From Mesorhizobium sp. J18 (GTDB lineage Bacteria > Pseudomonadota > Alphaproteobacteria > Rhizobiales > Rhizobiaceae), in assembly GCF_007829525.1 (NCBI RefSeq), contig NZ_VLJP01000006.1, positions 10,679-44,191 on the forward strand: a stretch of 33,513 nucleotides of DNA. Direction: 5' to 3'. Shown here in pieces: positions 1-8,363 of the stretch. The notes beneath the pieces were generated by a model, which was not told the DNA's origin, did no database searches, and saw only the letters and a list, made by a program, of their open reading frames with translations. How positions within the stretch are numbered: position 1 is the first letter of the stretch; the number at the start of each line of letters is the position of its first letter. A program made the translations under genes and the position numbers.

Positions 1-1
1 G

Positions 2-256
2 CTTGTCCTGCCGAAGCATGTGCGCATGCGATATGATCCTCTGCGGCAGGCATGGGCGGTGCTGTCGCCGGAACGCATATTCTGGCCCAACGAGATCGGC
101 CTGGAAATTCTGCGCCGTTGCGACGGGAAAACCTCGGTGCGCGCGATTATCGCCGCGCTGGCGCTCGAATTCGACGCCGAGGAAGAGGAGATCTCGGAGG
201 ATGTCATTGCCTTTCTTCAAGAGTGGGCGGACAATCTCCTGTTGAGGTTTTCATGA
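2..256 (+). CDS. pqqD: PqqD, PQQ biosynthesis peptide chaperone (5'-truncated)
   Basis: PqqD binds the precursor peptide PqqA and presents it to the radical SAM enzyme PqqE during pyrroloquinoline quinone synthesis. The open frame runs in from the left edge, and its first visible residues (LPKHVRMRYDP, then LSPERI) already match the family core, so roughly ten N-terminal residues lie outside the window. A GTG at 20 could be mistaken for the start but would remove conserved sequence. The C-terminal half has the usual acidic stretch and a DVIAFLQEWAD helix. The stop overlaps the pqqE start by four bases (ATGA), which indicates translational coupling. Identification is by family pattern and by the following pqqE. 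Confidence 0.85.
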   Translation, partial: LVLPKHVRMRYDPLRQAWAVLSPERIFWPNEIGLEILRRCDGKTSVRAIIAALALEFDAEEEEISEDVIAFLQEWADNLLLRFS

Positions 257-1380
257 GCGACCCGCTCCTTCCGCCCATTGCAATGCTTGCGGAGCTTACG
301 CATCGCTGTCCGCTGCAGTGCCCCTATTGTTCCAACCCGCTCGAACTGATGAAGGCCAATCGCGAGATGGACACCGCGGGCTGGCTGGACCTCTTCGAGC
401 AGGCTGCCGATATGGGCGTCCTGCAGGTCCATCTTTCGGGCGGCGAGCCTACGCTGCGGCGCGATCTGGAAGAGATCGTCCGAAAACTTTCCTCACGTGC
501 CGTCTATACAAACCTCATAACCGCCGGCGTCGGGATCGCCGAGGGGCGCATCGAGGCGCTCGCGGAGGCCGGCCTCGACCATGTCCAATTAAGCCTGCAG
601 GGAGCGCGTCCCGAGACGGCGGACCTCGTCAGCAACTACAAGGGTGCTCTCGCGAAGAAAGTGGAAACGGCAAGGCGCGTGCGCGCGGCCGGCCTGCCGC
701 TGACCGTCAATGCCCCGGTGCACCGGCACAATATTGGCGAGGTCGAACAGTTCATCGAACTTGCGCTGTCGCTCGATGCCGAGCGCCTGGAAATCGCCAA
801 TGTGCAATATTCCGGCTGGGCCCTCGTCAATCGCGCCGCCCTCATGCCGAGCTACAGCGCGGTCGAGCGCGAGATCGAGATCGTGGAAGAGGCGCGCGAG
901 CGCCTCAAAGGGGTGCTGAACATCGATTTTGTACCGCCGGATTATTTCGCGACTTATCCGAAACCCTGCATGGGCGGGTGGGCGCGCGATGCCTTTGCCG
1001 TCGCCCCCGACGGCACCGTGCTTCCATGTCATGCGGCACAGACCATCCCTTCTCTCACCTTCGAACGGTTCGGCGACAAAAGCCTTGCGGACATCTGGGC
1101 GGATTCGCCAGCCTTCAACGCCTTTCGGGGCACGGACTGGATGCAGGAACCATGCCGCAGTTGCGAGCGGCGCGAGATCGATTGGGGCGGCTGTCGCTGT
1201 CAGGCCATGGCGATTGCCGGGGACGCTGCGGCCACGGATCCGGTCTGCGTCAAATCGCCATTTCGCGAAAGCATCCTGGCCCTGGTGCAGGATGCTCAAC
1301 CGGAACCCGAATCCGAGAAAACAGGGTCGGCAGCCGAGAGCTTCAAATATCGCCGCATAGGCGCGGCGCCCGTCACTTGA
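253..1380 (+). CDS. pqqE: PqqE, PqqA peptide cyclase (radical SAM/SPASM)
   Basis: PqqE forms the Glu-Tyr carbon-carbon crosslink in PqqA, the first committed step of PQQ synthesis. The 375-residue protein has the radical SAM cluster motif CPLQCPYC near residues 19-26 and the GGEPT motif near residue 64. A cysteine-rich SPASM region lies in the C-terminal third (CMGG, LPCHA, EPCRSCERR, GGCRCQA) and would hold the auxiliary iron-sulfur clusters. Length is normal for the family. ATG at 253 overlaps the pqqD stop. The gene ends 34 bases before the convergent fhcC end. PQQ genes beside an H4MPT cluster fit a methylotroph that oxidises methanol with a PQQ enzyme, although no such dehydrogenase is in view. 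Confidence 0.95.
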   Translation: MSDPLLPPIAMLAELTHRCPLQCPYCSNPLELMKANREMDTAGWLDLFEQAADMGVLQVHLSGGEPTLRRDLEEIVRKLSSRAVYTNLITAGVGIAEGRIEALAEAGLDHVQLSLQGARPETADLVSNYKGALAKKVETARRVRAAGLPLTVNAPVHRHNIGEVEQFIELALSLDAERLEIANVQYSGWALVNRAALMPSYSAVEREIEIVEEARERLKGVLNIDFVPPDYFATYPKPCMGGWARDAFAVAPDGTVLPCHAAQTIPSLTFERFGDKSLADIWADSPAFNAFRGTDWMQEPCRSCERREIDWGGCRCQAMAIAGDAAATDPVCVKSPFRESILALVQDAQPEPESEKTGSAAESFKYRRIGAAPVT

Positions 1381-1414
1381 CTTGCGTCGGTGTCTGCCAC
1401 CGGCAAAACGACGG

Positions 1415-2233
1415 CTACGAGCCTTGAGCCGCTACAAGGATCTCACCCTTCCCGAGCACGGCGTTATCCCCGCAATAACGCCGGACCGTCCTACCCAGGA
1501 GCGGCTCCTGGGCAATTCCTTCCGCAATGAGGTGGCGGTCGGCGAGCGAGGCAAAGACACTGTCCCATGCACCGCTTTCGACAAAACTGGGAGACAGCAT
1601 CTGAGGCATGCGATCGACAAGGATCGAACCCCGGCGCATCAGATAGCCGGGCATCCTTCCGCTGCCGCCAACGATCGCCAATGTTCCTGCGATCATGCGG
1701 CTTGCCGCATAGTCGCCGCATCCGCCGAGAACGGCCAGAAGGCCGCGCCGCATACGGTCGCCCGCCCGGTCGCCGGCCCGGCCGCGCACGATCAGAGTGC
1801 CGCCGCTCATTCCCGCAAGCTCGCCGGCAAGGGGACCGCCCGTGAAGTCCCCGGCATCGCCCAGGATTTCCAGCCGGCCCCCGCTCATCCCGGAGCCTGC
1901 ATGAGGCCCGGCGCTACCTTCGACAAGGATCGAGCCACCCGACATCCTGCGGCCGGTCTGTGCGCCGACATCGCCGGCAATACGGATCGTCCCGCTGTCC
2001 AACAGAGCGCCGGCACAATCGAAGCGGCGACTGCCGCCTTCGAACACTATCGCTGAAACATCAGCGCCGGAAAGACGAAAGACATCGCCGACCGCGAGAC
2101 TGTGTTTCGAGACGCCGAGTCGGATCTTTTCCACCTCGTGCATGGCCATGCTTGCAAGCCTGGCGGGAACGAGAGGCGACAGGTCCAGCCGCTCTGGCGG
2201 TTCCGAGAGCAATGTGAAAGTGAGTCTGCTCAC
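1415..2233 (-). CDS. fhcC: Formyltransferase/hydrolase complex subunit C (formylmethanofuran dehydrogenase C homologue)
   Basis: Subunit C of the cytoplasmic Fhc complex, which takes the formyl group from formyl-H4MPT via methylofuran and releases formate. The 272-residue protein has the signature run of repeated G-x-x-x-G-x-x-x-G units between about residues 80 and 200 (for example MSGGSILVEG, MSGGRLEILGDAGD, MRRGLLAVLGGCGDY), which builds the parallel beta-helix typical of FwdC/FhcC and GltS C-terminal domains. It is the last gene of the leftward fhcBADC set, and its ATG overlaps the fhcD stop by four bases. It faces pqqE tail to tail. Confidence 0.93.
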   Translation of the reverse strand: MSRLTFTLLSEPPERLDLSPLVPARLASMAMHEVEKIRLGVSKHSLAVGDVFRLSGADVSAIVFEGGSRRFDCAGALLDSGTIRIAGDVGAQTGRRMSGGSILVEGSAGPHAGSGMSGGRLEILGDAGDFTGGPLAGELAGMSGGTLIVRGRAGDRAGDRMRRGLLAVLGGCGDYAASRMIAGTLAIVGGSGRMPGYLMRRGSILVDRMPQMLSPSFVESGAWDSVFASLADRHLIAEGIAQEPLLGRTVRRYCGDNAVLGKGEILVAAQGS

Positions 2234-3138
2234 GGCAGGAGGTCCTTCAGGTGATACTGGAACTTGCCGAGCTTTCCTCCATAGTTGCCGGCGCTCACCC
2301 GCAACGCTCCACGCTCCGGGCCAAGTTCGATCACCGCCCTGAGACCGGCCGCCATGGAGGCCGCCACCGCTTCGCTCGTCTCACCATCGATGACGATCTC
2401 CAGAACCGCGTTGATGTCCGCAGTCAGCGCGCTGGCGACCTGAGCGCGCAGAGTGGGAGCATAGGCATCGTTGGTAGAGGCGATCATGCCCTTGTATTTG
2501 CTGCCGATCTTCGAGCCGGAACGCACCACGCCCCCAGGGAAGGGCAGAATGATGCCCGGCACTGCCTGCATGGCCGCCGCCGCCGCTTCGGCCGCTGCAA
2601 GCGCCTGGTCATTGCCTGCCGCAAGGAGCAGGAGATTCCCGCCGCCGACGGCATCCTTTGTCAGCCCGGTCGTCGCCTCGCAGACAAATTCTCCGTCCAT
2701 TACGGGCACGCGCCAGTAATGCCGGCCGCCAAGCTTCTTGGAAATCTGCCAGCCGTCACCAAAATAGCGCAGCGCCGAGCCGAGCTTGAGCCGGTCGGTT
2801 GCATCGAGGGCGGCAAAGCAGGCGCTTCCTGGCGAAGTGAGCACGCATTGGCCAACGCGCTTCAAAAGCTGTTTCTGCAATTCGTCGCTACTGACCGCAA
2901 ACAGCATCACCCGGAAGCCGGGACGCCCGTCCGGCGTTTCCGAGGCGGCCAGTTCCATGTCGATCCCGGCTTCGCAGCCGCAACCGATGACCGAGGTGGC
3001 GAAGCCTATCATCGAGCGCACCGCTTCGAGCGCCCATTTCCTGGTCGGCGCAGTAACAATGATTGCCGTCGCCCGCATGCCGAAGGCTTCGGCAAAGGTG
3101 TTGTCGACAGCCACCCCATTTGCCGTCAAGCCGCGCAT
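2230..3138 (-). CDS. fhcD: Formylmethanofuran:tetrahydromethanopterin formyltransferase (Fhc subunit D)
   Basis: FhcD (Ftr) transfers the formyl group between H4MPT and the methylofuran cofactor inside the Fhc complex. The 302-residue sequence is colinear with Ftr: N-terminal VDNTFAEAFGMRATAIIVTA, a cysteine/glycine segment SVIGCGCEAGID, the PDGRPGF loop, CVLTSPGSACF, and the C-terminal GSKIGSKYKGMIASTND. Length is normal. Its start lies 13 bases inside the end of fhcA, and its stop overlaps the start of fhcC. In methanogens this enzyme runs towards CO2 reduction; in methylotrophs the direction is oxidative. Confidence 0.96.
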   Translation of the reverse strand: MRGLTANGVAVDNTFAEAFGMRATAIIVTAPTRKWALEAVRSMIGFATSVIGCGCEAGIDMELAASETPDGRPGFRVMLFAVSSDELQKQLLKRVGQCVLTSPGSACFAALDATDRLKLGSALRYFGDGWQISKKLGGRHYWRVPVMDGEFVCEATTGLTKDAVGGGNLLLLAAGNDQALAAAEAAAAAMQAVPGIILPFPGGVVRSGSKIGSKYKGMIASTNDAYAPTLRAQVASALTADINAVLEIVIDGETSEAVAASMAAGLRAVIELGPERGALRVSAGNYGGKLGKFQYHLKDLLP

Positions 3139-4757
3139 GCCACCTCGCTAAAAGGCTGTTCGCGGGCGATTGCCCAGTCCGGAAAATCGAACCAATCGAG
3201 GGAGAGCCCGTATCGCTCCTGGTGATAGGCCTCCAGCCGCCGCACCATCGTCTTGTCAGGTTGAGGCGCCAGCCGTAGTGCCCTCCCCCAGCGATGTGCC
3301 ACCACTTCGCCATCCTTCACCACAAGTTCGCCATCCTTGAAGACGAAAGCCGCCGAGCCGAACATTTTCGCGATGTCTTTCCCTTTGCGATAGACCGCGA
3401 CATCGGCAATGGCCCCTGCGGCCAGATTCCCGCGATCCTTGAGGCCCAGAAGCCTGGCCGGGGCCGCGCGGGTCATGACGGCAATCTCCTCAAGCGTATA
3501 TTCCCTGTCAATCGCCAGCAGGGTCGTCAGCGCGAGGGCCGACGCTGAGAGCCCTTCCGCCATCTCCCTGCGCGCCTCCTTGCTCATCAGCAGTTCGAAC
3601 AAGGCGGGATAAGCGGTGAAGGGCGCACCGTTAGGATGGTCCGTGGTGAAGAAAACGCGCCAAGGATCCGTTATTAGAAGGAAAAGCTCCAGCCCTATCG
3701 CCCATTGCAGGGAGCCGTAGAAGTCCTTGCGATAGCGATACGGAACGATACCCCCGCCATTGCCGTCACCGTCGAAAATGACACTCTTCTTGGGATGGGC
3801 ATTGCCGCGCGCCGAAAATTGCCGCAGCACGTCGGAGGAAATGGTGACGGTCTGTCCGAACATCACCTGGCCCACATCTATCGTGATCTCGGGCGTGGCA
3901 TTGACCTGCTCGGCAAGCTGGCTGGCTGCCGAGGAGAAGCGTCGCTTGCCCTCGGTGCCGTAGCCGTAGAACTGCAGATGCGCCAGATGCAGCGGTACGC
4001 CTTCGGCGGCGGCGATCGTCGCGGCGGCGGTATCGACTGACCCGGGCATACCGAGATTGTTGCAATGGACATGGAGCGGGTGCGGGATGCCCAGATTTTG
4101 CACTGCCATCTGCAGCGTCTTGACGATTTTTCGGGAGGAAACGCCGTAGGAGGGCACAATATCGTCCAGCGAAAAACGCCGCACATTTTCCTTGAAGGCC
4201 GCCGAACCGCCTGCATTGATCACTTTCGCGCCGAGCGCCCGCGAGGACGCGACCGTCCAGGCCACATAGTCTTCGATCATGCTGGACGAGGCATTGTCGC
4301 GGATCAGCGACAGCAGGAAATCGTCATTGCCGAGAACGGCCAATGTCGCCTTGTCGATGATCGGAATATCGGCGAGTTCGAGATGCGTATGGAGGGCATT
4401 GCCCGGCGCCATGGCCGGCTCCACGACGGTCGTGAAGCCCATCTGCGCATAGAGGCGTCCCGTCTGGAATGCCGTCCAGCCGAGATTCGACAGCGGGGTT
4501 TCAGAAGGGCGCGGCAAATGGGCGGAATGGTGCTCCGGAAGGAGCAGACGCGCCGTATTCACATTGCCGCCACCGATATGAGAGTGAATGTCGATGGCGC
4601 CCGCCATGACGATGCAGCCTGACGCGTCCACCGTCGTCTCCGCGTTTCGGCCAGCTGGCGGGTCAACAATCACGCCATCTTCGATCCAAAGGTCGCCGAC
4701 GCCGTGACGGCCGCCAACCGGATCGATGATCTCACCTCCCGCAATCTTCGTCAGCAT
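3126..4757 (-). CDS. fhcA: Formyltransferase/hydrolase complex subunit A (amidohydrolase, formyl-methylofuran hydrolase)
   Basis: FhcA is the amidohydrolase-fold subunit that hydrolyses formyl-methylofuran to formate. The 543-residue protein keeps the metal-site landmarks: DIHSH with His at about 58 and 60, a lysine near 178 (GAKVINAGG) at the place of the carboxylated lysine of archaeal FwdA, PLHVHCNN near 229-231, PLHLAH near 257-260, and TTDHPNG with Asp near 373. The binuclear site therefore looks intact. The ATG overlaps the fhcB stop by seven bases. It is the second gene of the fhcBADC order known from Methylorubrum. Confidence 0.95.
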   Translation of the reverse strand: MLTKIAGGEIIDPVGGRHGVGDLWIEDGVIVDPPAGRNAETTVDASGCIVMAGAIDIHSHIGGGNVNTARLLLPEHHSAHLPRPSETPLSNLGWTAFQTGRLYAQMGFTTVVEPAMAPGNALHTHLELADIPIIDKATLAVLGNDDFLLSLIRDNASSSMIEDYVAWTVASSRALGAKVINAGGSAAFKENVRRFSLDDIVPSYGVSSRKIVKTLQMAVQNLGIPHPLHVHCNNLGMPGSVDTAAATIAAAEGVPLHLAHLQFYGYGTEGKRRFSSAASQLAEQVNATPEITIDVGQVMFGQTVTISSDVLRQFSARGNAHPKKSVIFDGDGNGGGIVPYRYRKDFYGSLQWAIGLELFLLITDPWRVFFTTDHPNGAPFTAYPALFELLMSKEARREMAEGLSASALALTTLLAIDREYTLEEIAVMTRAAPARLLGLKDRGNLAAGAIADVAVYRKGKDIAKMFGSAAFVFKDGELVVKDGEVVAHRWGRALRLAPQPDKTMVRRLEAYHQERYGLSLDWFDFPDWAIAREQPFSEVACAA

Positions 4758-5821
4758 GTAGGGTCCAGATGTTCCAGGATCGAATTTATGACTGTTGCAG
4801 CCGCGGGCATTCGCGACGGTTCAGAAGCGGGCCTGGCTGCCAATGTTCCGGTTCGGGCAGAGAGGAGAACCGCGTCATGGTCCGCACCCGGTTCACCGAT
4901 CGGGATGGTGATAGCGGCATCTGCAACCGGCTGCCCGGTTTTGGTCAGCGCGATAAGCTTGCTGTCGCCGTTTTTGGCAGGCGGGCTTCCCGCTCCTATC
5001 CACAAATGCAGGTCGACCTCGCCTTCCTCGATCATTCTTCCGACGTTCCAACGCCAGGGATCGAATTCGGGAGCCCCGCGCGAAAAGCTCGTGCGCAACG
5101 GGAGGCCGGTCGTCCAAGTCGAGACTAGCACACTGCCCCACCCGGCCTCGCTGGTCGGTATCAGCAGTATGGACGCCCGGGCTTTCTTGTTGAGGTCGGC
5201 AGCGAGGCCCTGCACCATTTCCAGCGCCAGGTCGTCCAGCCCTGCCCCGGAACATAGAAAGGCAGTGAAACGTGCATGGCCCAGGGCCTTGGACAGGCGG
5301 TCGGCATTTTCGACCGGCGAGGAGATGCGCCGTCCGGCAAGATGGGCACGCAAGGCGGCAACCGTTCCGGTCAGGTCTGTCCCCTTACAGGAAAGATGGG
5401 TTACGGGTCCCTGGTTGTCCGCGGGAAAAGGCCCGATCGGTGTGCCGGTCACCGAGAAGAAGCTCCGGCTGTTGTCGCCGGCAAGGTCAGGCACGGTTTC
5501 CGCCAGCTCCGACACGAACTCCCGCGAATAGGCGGGCAAATCGCCGACGACGACCACGACATCGGCGCGTCGGCGAACCTCTCCAGGCGACACGAAGATG
5601 CCTCCCCGGTCAGTAAAGGTCGCCGTTTCCCGCGCCACTCCCTCGAAGGGGTGATCGTAAGCCGCGCCTATCCGCTCCGCGAGGGCAATCGCCGCGCGGG
5701 TTCCATGTATGTCTGTGTCAATGCTGATTACCGGGCACCGACTCGCTGCCAGAAGCTCTGCGGCTTGCTCGACCGCATGCTGCACCGGCGCGTCCCGGTT
5801 GCCGATCCATGCAACCGCCAT
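4751..5821 (-). CDS. fhcB: Formyltransferase/hydrolase complex subunit B (degenerate formylmethanofuran dehydrogenase B)
   Basis: FhcB corresponds to the molybdopterin subunit FwdB of methanogens but is inactive as a redox enzyme in bacteria. The 356-residue protein has four scattered cysteines (SRCPV, LSCKG, FLCSG and the C-terminal residue) and no N-terminal CxxC-type iron-sulfur cluster motif or active-site cysteine context. This fits the bacterial form, where the complex hydrolyses rather than reduces. ATG at 5821 is preferred; a TTG one codon upstream is possible. The ribosome binding site is weak. It lies 89 bases downstream of the dehydratase-like gene and overlaps fhcA by seven bases. 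Confidence 0.9.
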   Translation of the reverse strand: MAVAWIGNRDAPVQHAVEQAAELLAASRCPVISIDTDIHGTRAAIALAERIGAAYDHPFEGVARETATFTDRGGIFVSPGEVRRRADVVVVVGDLPAYSREFVSELAETVPDLAGDNSRSFFSVTGTPIGPFPADNQGPVTHLSCKGTDLTGTVAALRAHLAGRRISSPVENADRLSKALGHARFTAFLCSGAGLDDLALEMVQGLAADLNKKARASILLIPTSEAGWGSVLVSTWTTGLPLRTSFSRGAPEFDPWRWNVGRMIEEGEVDLHLWIGAGSPPAKNGDSKLIALTKTGQPVADAAITIPIGEPGADHDAVLLSARTGTLAARPASEPSRMPAAATVINSILEHLDPTC

Positions 5822-5910
5822 CAATCACGCTACTTTCTGGTGCCCGCCGGAAATGTAGACGAAACTTCGCAAGCCGTGAACCCCCACCCGAACCTAGCTG
5901 TCCACACAGC

Positions 5911-6291
5911 TTAGTCGTATTTGATATAGGCGAAGCGCTGATCACTGTTTGGCGTGCCTTCCAGCGCACCGCCCTCCAGCCCAGGCTGCCACTGCACCAC
6001 TTCTTCGATCTTTTTCGCCAGTTCGAAATCCTTGTCGGTCACGCCCTTTGCCGCATGATTGGTCAGGCGCACCTCCAGCCAGGCATAAGATGCGGTAATG
6101 TCCGGATGGTGAAATGCCGCCTCGGCGAGATGACCGATCGTGTTGATGACCATCAGCGTCGCCTTCCAGCTGTGCGTCTTATACTTCCGCCTGATCCAGC
6201 CGTTCTCGTAAAACCACTTCGGCAGCTCCTTCTGGAGCCGCTCGACGATTTCCGCTTCCGAATAAACTCTTTCTTTTTGCCGCTCCATCAT
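5911..6291 (-). CDS. Pterin-4a-carbinolamine dehydratase-like protein
   Basis: A small protein of about 126 residues in the PCD/DCoH family, which dehydrates 4a-hydroxytetrahydropterins. The motif AAFHHPDITASYAWLEVRLTNH followed by GVTDKDFELAKKIEEV matches the family's histidine pair, Tyr/Trp strand and C-terminal helix. The sequence ATGGAGGAGAATATGATG shows that the first ATG (6303) is probably inside the Shine-Dalgarno GGAGGAG, so I start at 6291; 6288 is equally well spaced. The family usually serves phenylalanine hydroxylase, but no such gene is here. Relatives occur in the H4MPT clusters of methylotrophs, so a role in H4MPT chemistry is inferred. It is the first gene of the leftward fhc unit. 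Confidence 0.85.
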   Translation of the reverse strand: MMERQKERVYSEAEIVERLQKELPKWFYENGWIRRKYKTHSWKATLMVINTIGHLAEAAFHHPDITASYAWLEVRLTNHAAKGVTDKDFELAKKIEEVVQWQPGLEGGALEGTPNSDQRFAYIKYD

Positions 6292-6455
6292 ATTCTCCTC
6301 CATCGTGCAATACCCGGCTCAGGACTTGGAAGCTTTTCCGCCCGGGCGCGGTCGGAAGGGTTCGCTTGCGACTTGCCCCGCCGGGGAAAACAGCTATCAT
6401 GCCCCGCGGGCACCCGAACATCAGCGATGCATTATGATGCACCCCTTGGGGGCAA
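6292..6455. promoter_or_regulatory. Divergent promoter region between the fhc and mptG units
   Basis: Rightward, TTGCCC (6373-6378) and TATCAT (6395-6400) with a 16-base spacer form a plausible sigma-70-like promoter for mptG. The region holds three short perfect inverted repeats: CCCCG-C-CGGGG (6376-6386), overlapping the -35 box; TGCCC-CGC-GGGCA (6400-6412), just after the -10 box; and TGCAT-TATG-ATGCA (6428-6441), close to the mptG start. The last also contains GATGCA as a direct repeat. These are candidate operators for shared control of both units. No convincing leftward -35/-10 pair was found. The promoter call is by eye. Confidence 0.5.
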
Positions 6456-7424
6456 ATGTCGAACCTTGTCACCGCGTCAGTTCCTGCCCGTCTCCATCTC
6501 GGCTTTCTAGATCTTGACGGCAGCATAGGTCGGCGCTTCGGCAGCATTGGACTTCCTCTGAGCGAGCCGGAAACGGTCGTCACGCTGTCTCTGTCCTCGA
6601 AGACATCGGTCGAGGGACCGGATCACGAGCGTGCCGCCAGCCATCTGGAGACCCTGTGCAATCATCTCGAGATCCGTGCCAGACACCGGCTTGTCGTTGA
6701 AAGCGCGATACCCCCGCATGTCGGCCTGGGCTCGGGAACCCAGATGGCGGTCGCCGTGGCAGCGGCGCTCCGGACCCTCCACGATCTGCCGATCGATGCC
6801 GGCAGCGACGCGCGCCTGCTCGGGCGCGGCGCGCGATCGGGCATCGGGATAGCGGCCTTCGAGAGGGGAGGCCTTATCGTTGACGCCGGCAAGAGCGCCG
6901 ACCACCTGGAACCTCCCGTCGTGGCTCGCCTCCCCTTCCCGGAGGAATGGCGGGTGATCCTGATCCTCGACCATGGCCATACCGGCATCCATGGAGAGGA
7001 GGAGGTTGCGGCTTTTCGTGCCCTGCCGCCTTTTCCGGCGGCGAGCGCGGGCGAGATCTGCCGACGGGTGCTCATGCAGGCGTTGCCGGCGGTCGTGGAA
7101 CGCGATCTGGCGGCCTTCGGTGCCGCCATCCAGGCTGTTCAATTCGAGGTAGGAAACTATTTCGCGCCAGTCCAAGGCGGTGTCTTCACGAGCAAGCGCG
7201 TCGAGAGACTGGGGGAACGAATGGTGGAAGCCGGTGCCACGGGTATTGGACAAAGCTCATGGGGCCCGACCGGTTTTGCCTTCGCGCCTTCGGAAGAAGT
7301 CGCTCGCGATATAGTGCATGTCGCGCAGGAAAGCGCCGACCCTGGCATTGAGTTGAAGATCGTCAAAGGCAGGAACTCGGGCGCTGAAATCAGCAGGAAC
7401 ACGCTTCGGCTTCTCGGAAGCTGA
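6456..7424 (+). CDS. mptG: Beta-ribofuranosylaminobenzene 5'-phosphate synthase
   Basis: MptG condenses 4-aminobenzoate (4-hydroxybenzoate in some archaea) with phosphoribosyl pyrophosphate, releasing CO2, to start the arylamine part of H4MPT. The 322-residue GHMP-kinase-fold protein begins with PARLHLGFLDLDGS, followed by RRFGSIGLPL, the glycine-rich PPHVGLGSGTQMAVAVAAAL loop near 90-108, and a C-terminal GIGQSSWGPTGFAF segment. All are hallmarks of the beta-RFAP synthase family. ATG at 6456 follows a GGGGG stretch. It opens the rightward mptG-mtdB-mch unit and is diagnostic for a functional H4MPT pathway. Confidence 0.95.
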   Translation: MSNLVTASVPARLHLGFLDLDGSIGRRFGSIGLPLSEPETVVTLSLSSKTSVEGPDHERAASHLETLCNHLEIRARHRLVVESAIPPHVGLGSGTQMAVAVAAALRTLHDLPIDAGSDARLLGRGARSGIGIAAFERGGLIVDAGKSADHLEPPVVARLPFPEEWRVILILDHGHTGIHGEEEVAAFRALPPFPAASAGEICRRVLMQALPAVVERDLAAFGAAIQAVQFEVGNYFAPVQGGVFTSKRVERLGERMVEAGATGIGQSSWGPTGFAFAPSEEVARDIVHVAQESADPGIELKIVKGRNSGAEISRNTLRLLGS

Positions 7425-7466
7425 AGGAAAAGCGCGGCACCGAACACGGAAACCGGACAGGAAACA

Positions 7467-8363
7467 ATGGCCCGTAAGAACATTCTGCATATGATCACGC
7501 CGCTCCCGCAGATGAGTCCCTTTGACGTCAACATGGCTCTTGACGCCGGCTTCGACGCAGTCGTGCCTTATGTCGAAGTAAAACTTTCCGACGTCACAGG
7601 CCTGGTTCAGGACGCCATCTTTTCACGCCCCCCGGATGCCGGTGTCAACACCGGGGTCTTCATCGCCGGCCGCGATGTGACCCTTGCCCTCGACATGCTC
7701 GATGCGGCGAAGAAGGCGATGGTCCCGCCGTTCAGCTTGAGCGTCTTTGCCGATCCCGCCGGCTCCTTCACCACCGCCGCAGCAATGGTCGCCAAGGTTG
7801 AGAAAGCGTTGAAAAAGAAATTCGACCGTAGTCTCAAGGACGCGCGGGTGGCGATATTCGGCGCCACGGGGGTGGTCGGTTTCTGCACCGCCGTCATAGC
7901 CGCCAGGGAAGGAGCATCGGTGACGCTGGTCGGCCATGACGGGCTCACGCGGGTGCAAGGTGTCGCCACGGAAATCAAGAACCGCTTCGGCCTTGACGTC
8001 CAGGCAGCAGACGGCTCCACCGAGGCAGCCAAGAGCGCTGTCGTCGCCGATGCCGAAATCATCCTTGCCGCTGCAAAGGCTGGGGTGCAGGTGCTTGACA
8101 GCGCCCTGATGGGCCGCGCTTCCAGTCTGCTGATCGCCGCCGATGTCAATGCCGTCCCTCCAGCCGGCATAGAAGGCATCGGCGTGGATGCGGACGCCGA
8201 GAAAATCTCCGGAACCAGCGCGGTCGGCATTGGCGCGCTCGCAACCGGCAATGTGAAATACAAAACCGAATTTGGCCTCTTCAAGCGGATGATCGAGGCT
8301 GAGAAAACCATGACTCTCGATTTTCAGGACGCGTTCTCCCTTGCTCGCGAGATCGCCAAGTAA
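7467..8363 (+). CDS. mtdB: NAD(P)-dependent methylene-H4MPT dehydrogenase
   Basis: MtdB oxidises methylene-H4MPT to methenyl-H4MPT with NAD or NADP in the cytoplasm. The 298-residue protein starts with the typical LHMITPLPQMSPFDVNMALDAG segment and continues with QDAIFSRPP and VFADPAGSFTTAAAMV. A Rossmann loop VAIFGATGVVGF lies near residue 130, and TSAVGIGALATGNVKYKTE near the end. The related MtdA is also possible by fold, but this N-terminus and the placement between mptG and mch favour MtdB. AGGAAACA precedes the ATG. Its end overlaps the start of the next gene by 23 bases. Confidence 0.94.
   Translation: MARKNILHMITPLPQMSPFDVNMALDAGFDAVVPYVEVKLSDVTGLVQDAIFSRPPDAGVNTGVFIAGRDVTLALDMLDAAKKAMVPPFSLSVFADPAGSFTTAAAMVAKVEKALKKKFDRSLKDARVAIFGATGVVGFCTAVIAAREGASVTLVGHDGLTRVQGVATEIKNRFGLDVQAADGSTEAAKSAVVADAEIILAAAKAGVQVLDSALMGRASSLLIAADVNAVPPAGIEGIGVDADAEKISGTSAVGIGALATGNVKYKTEFGLFKRMIEAEKTMTLDFQDAFSLAREIAK

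Noticed and set aside
1382-3225. Plus-strand open frames opposite fhcC and fhcD
   Set aside because: The minus-strand products match FhcC and Ftr over full length; the plus-strand translations resemble no protein family.
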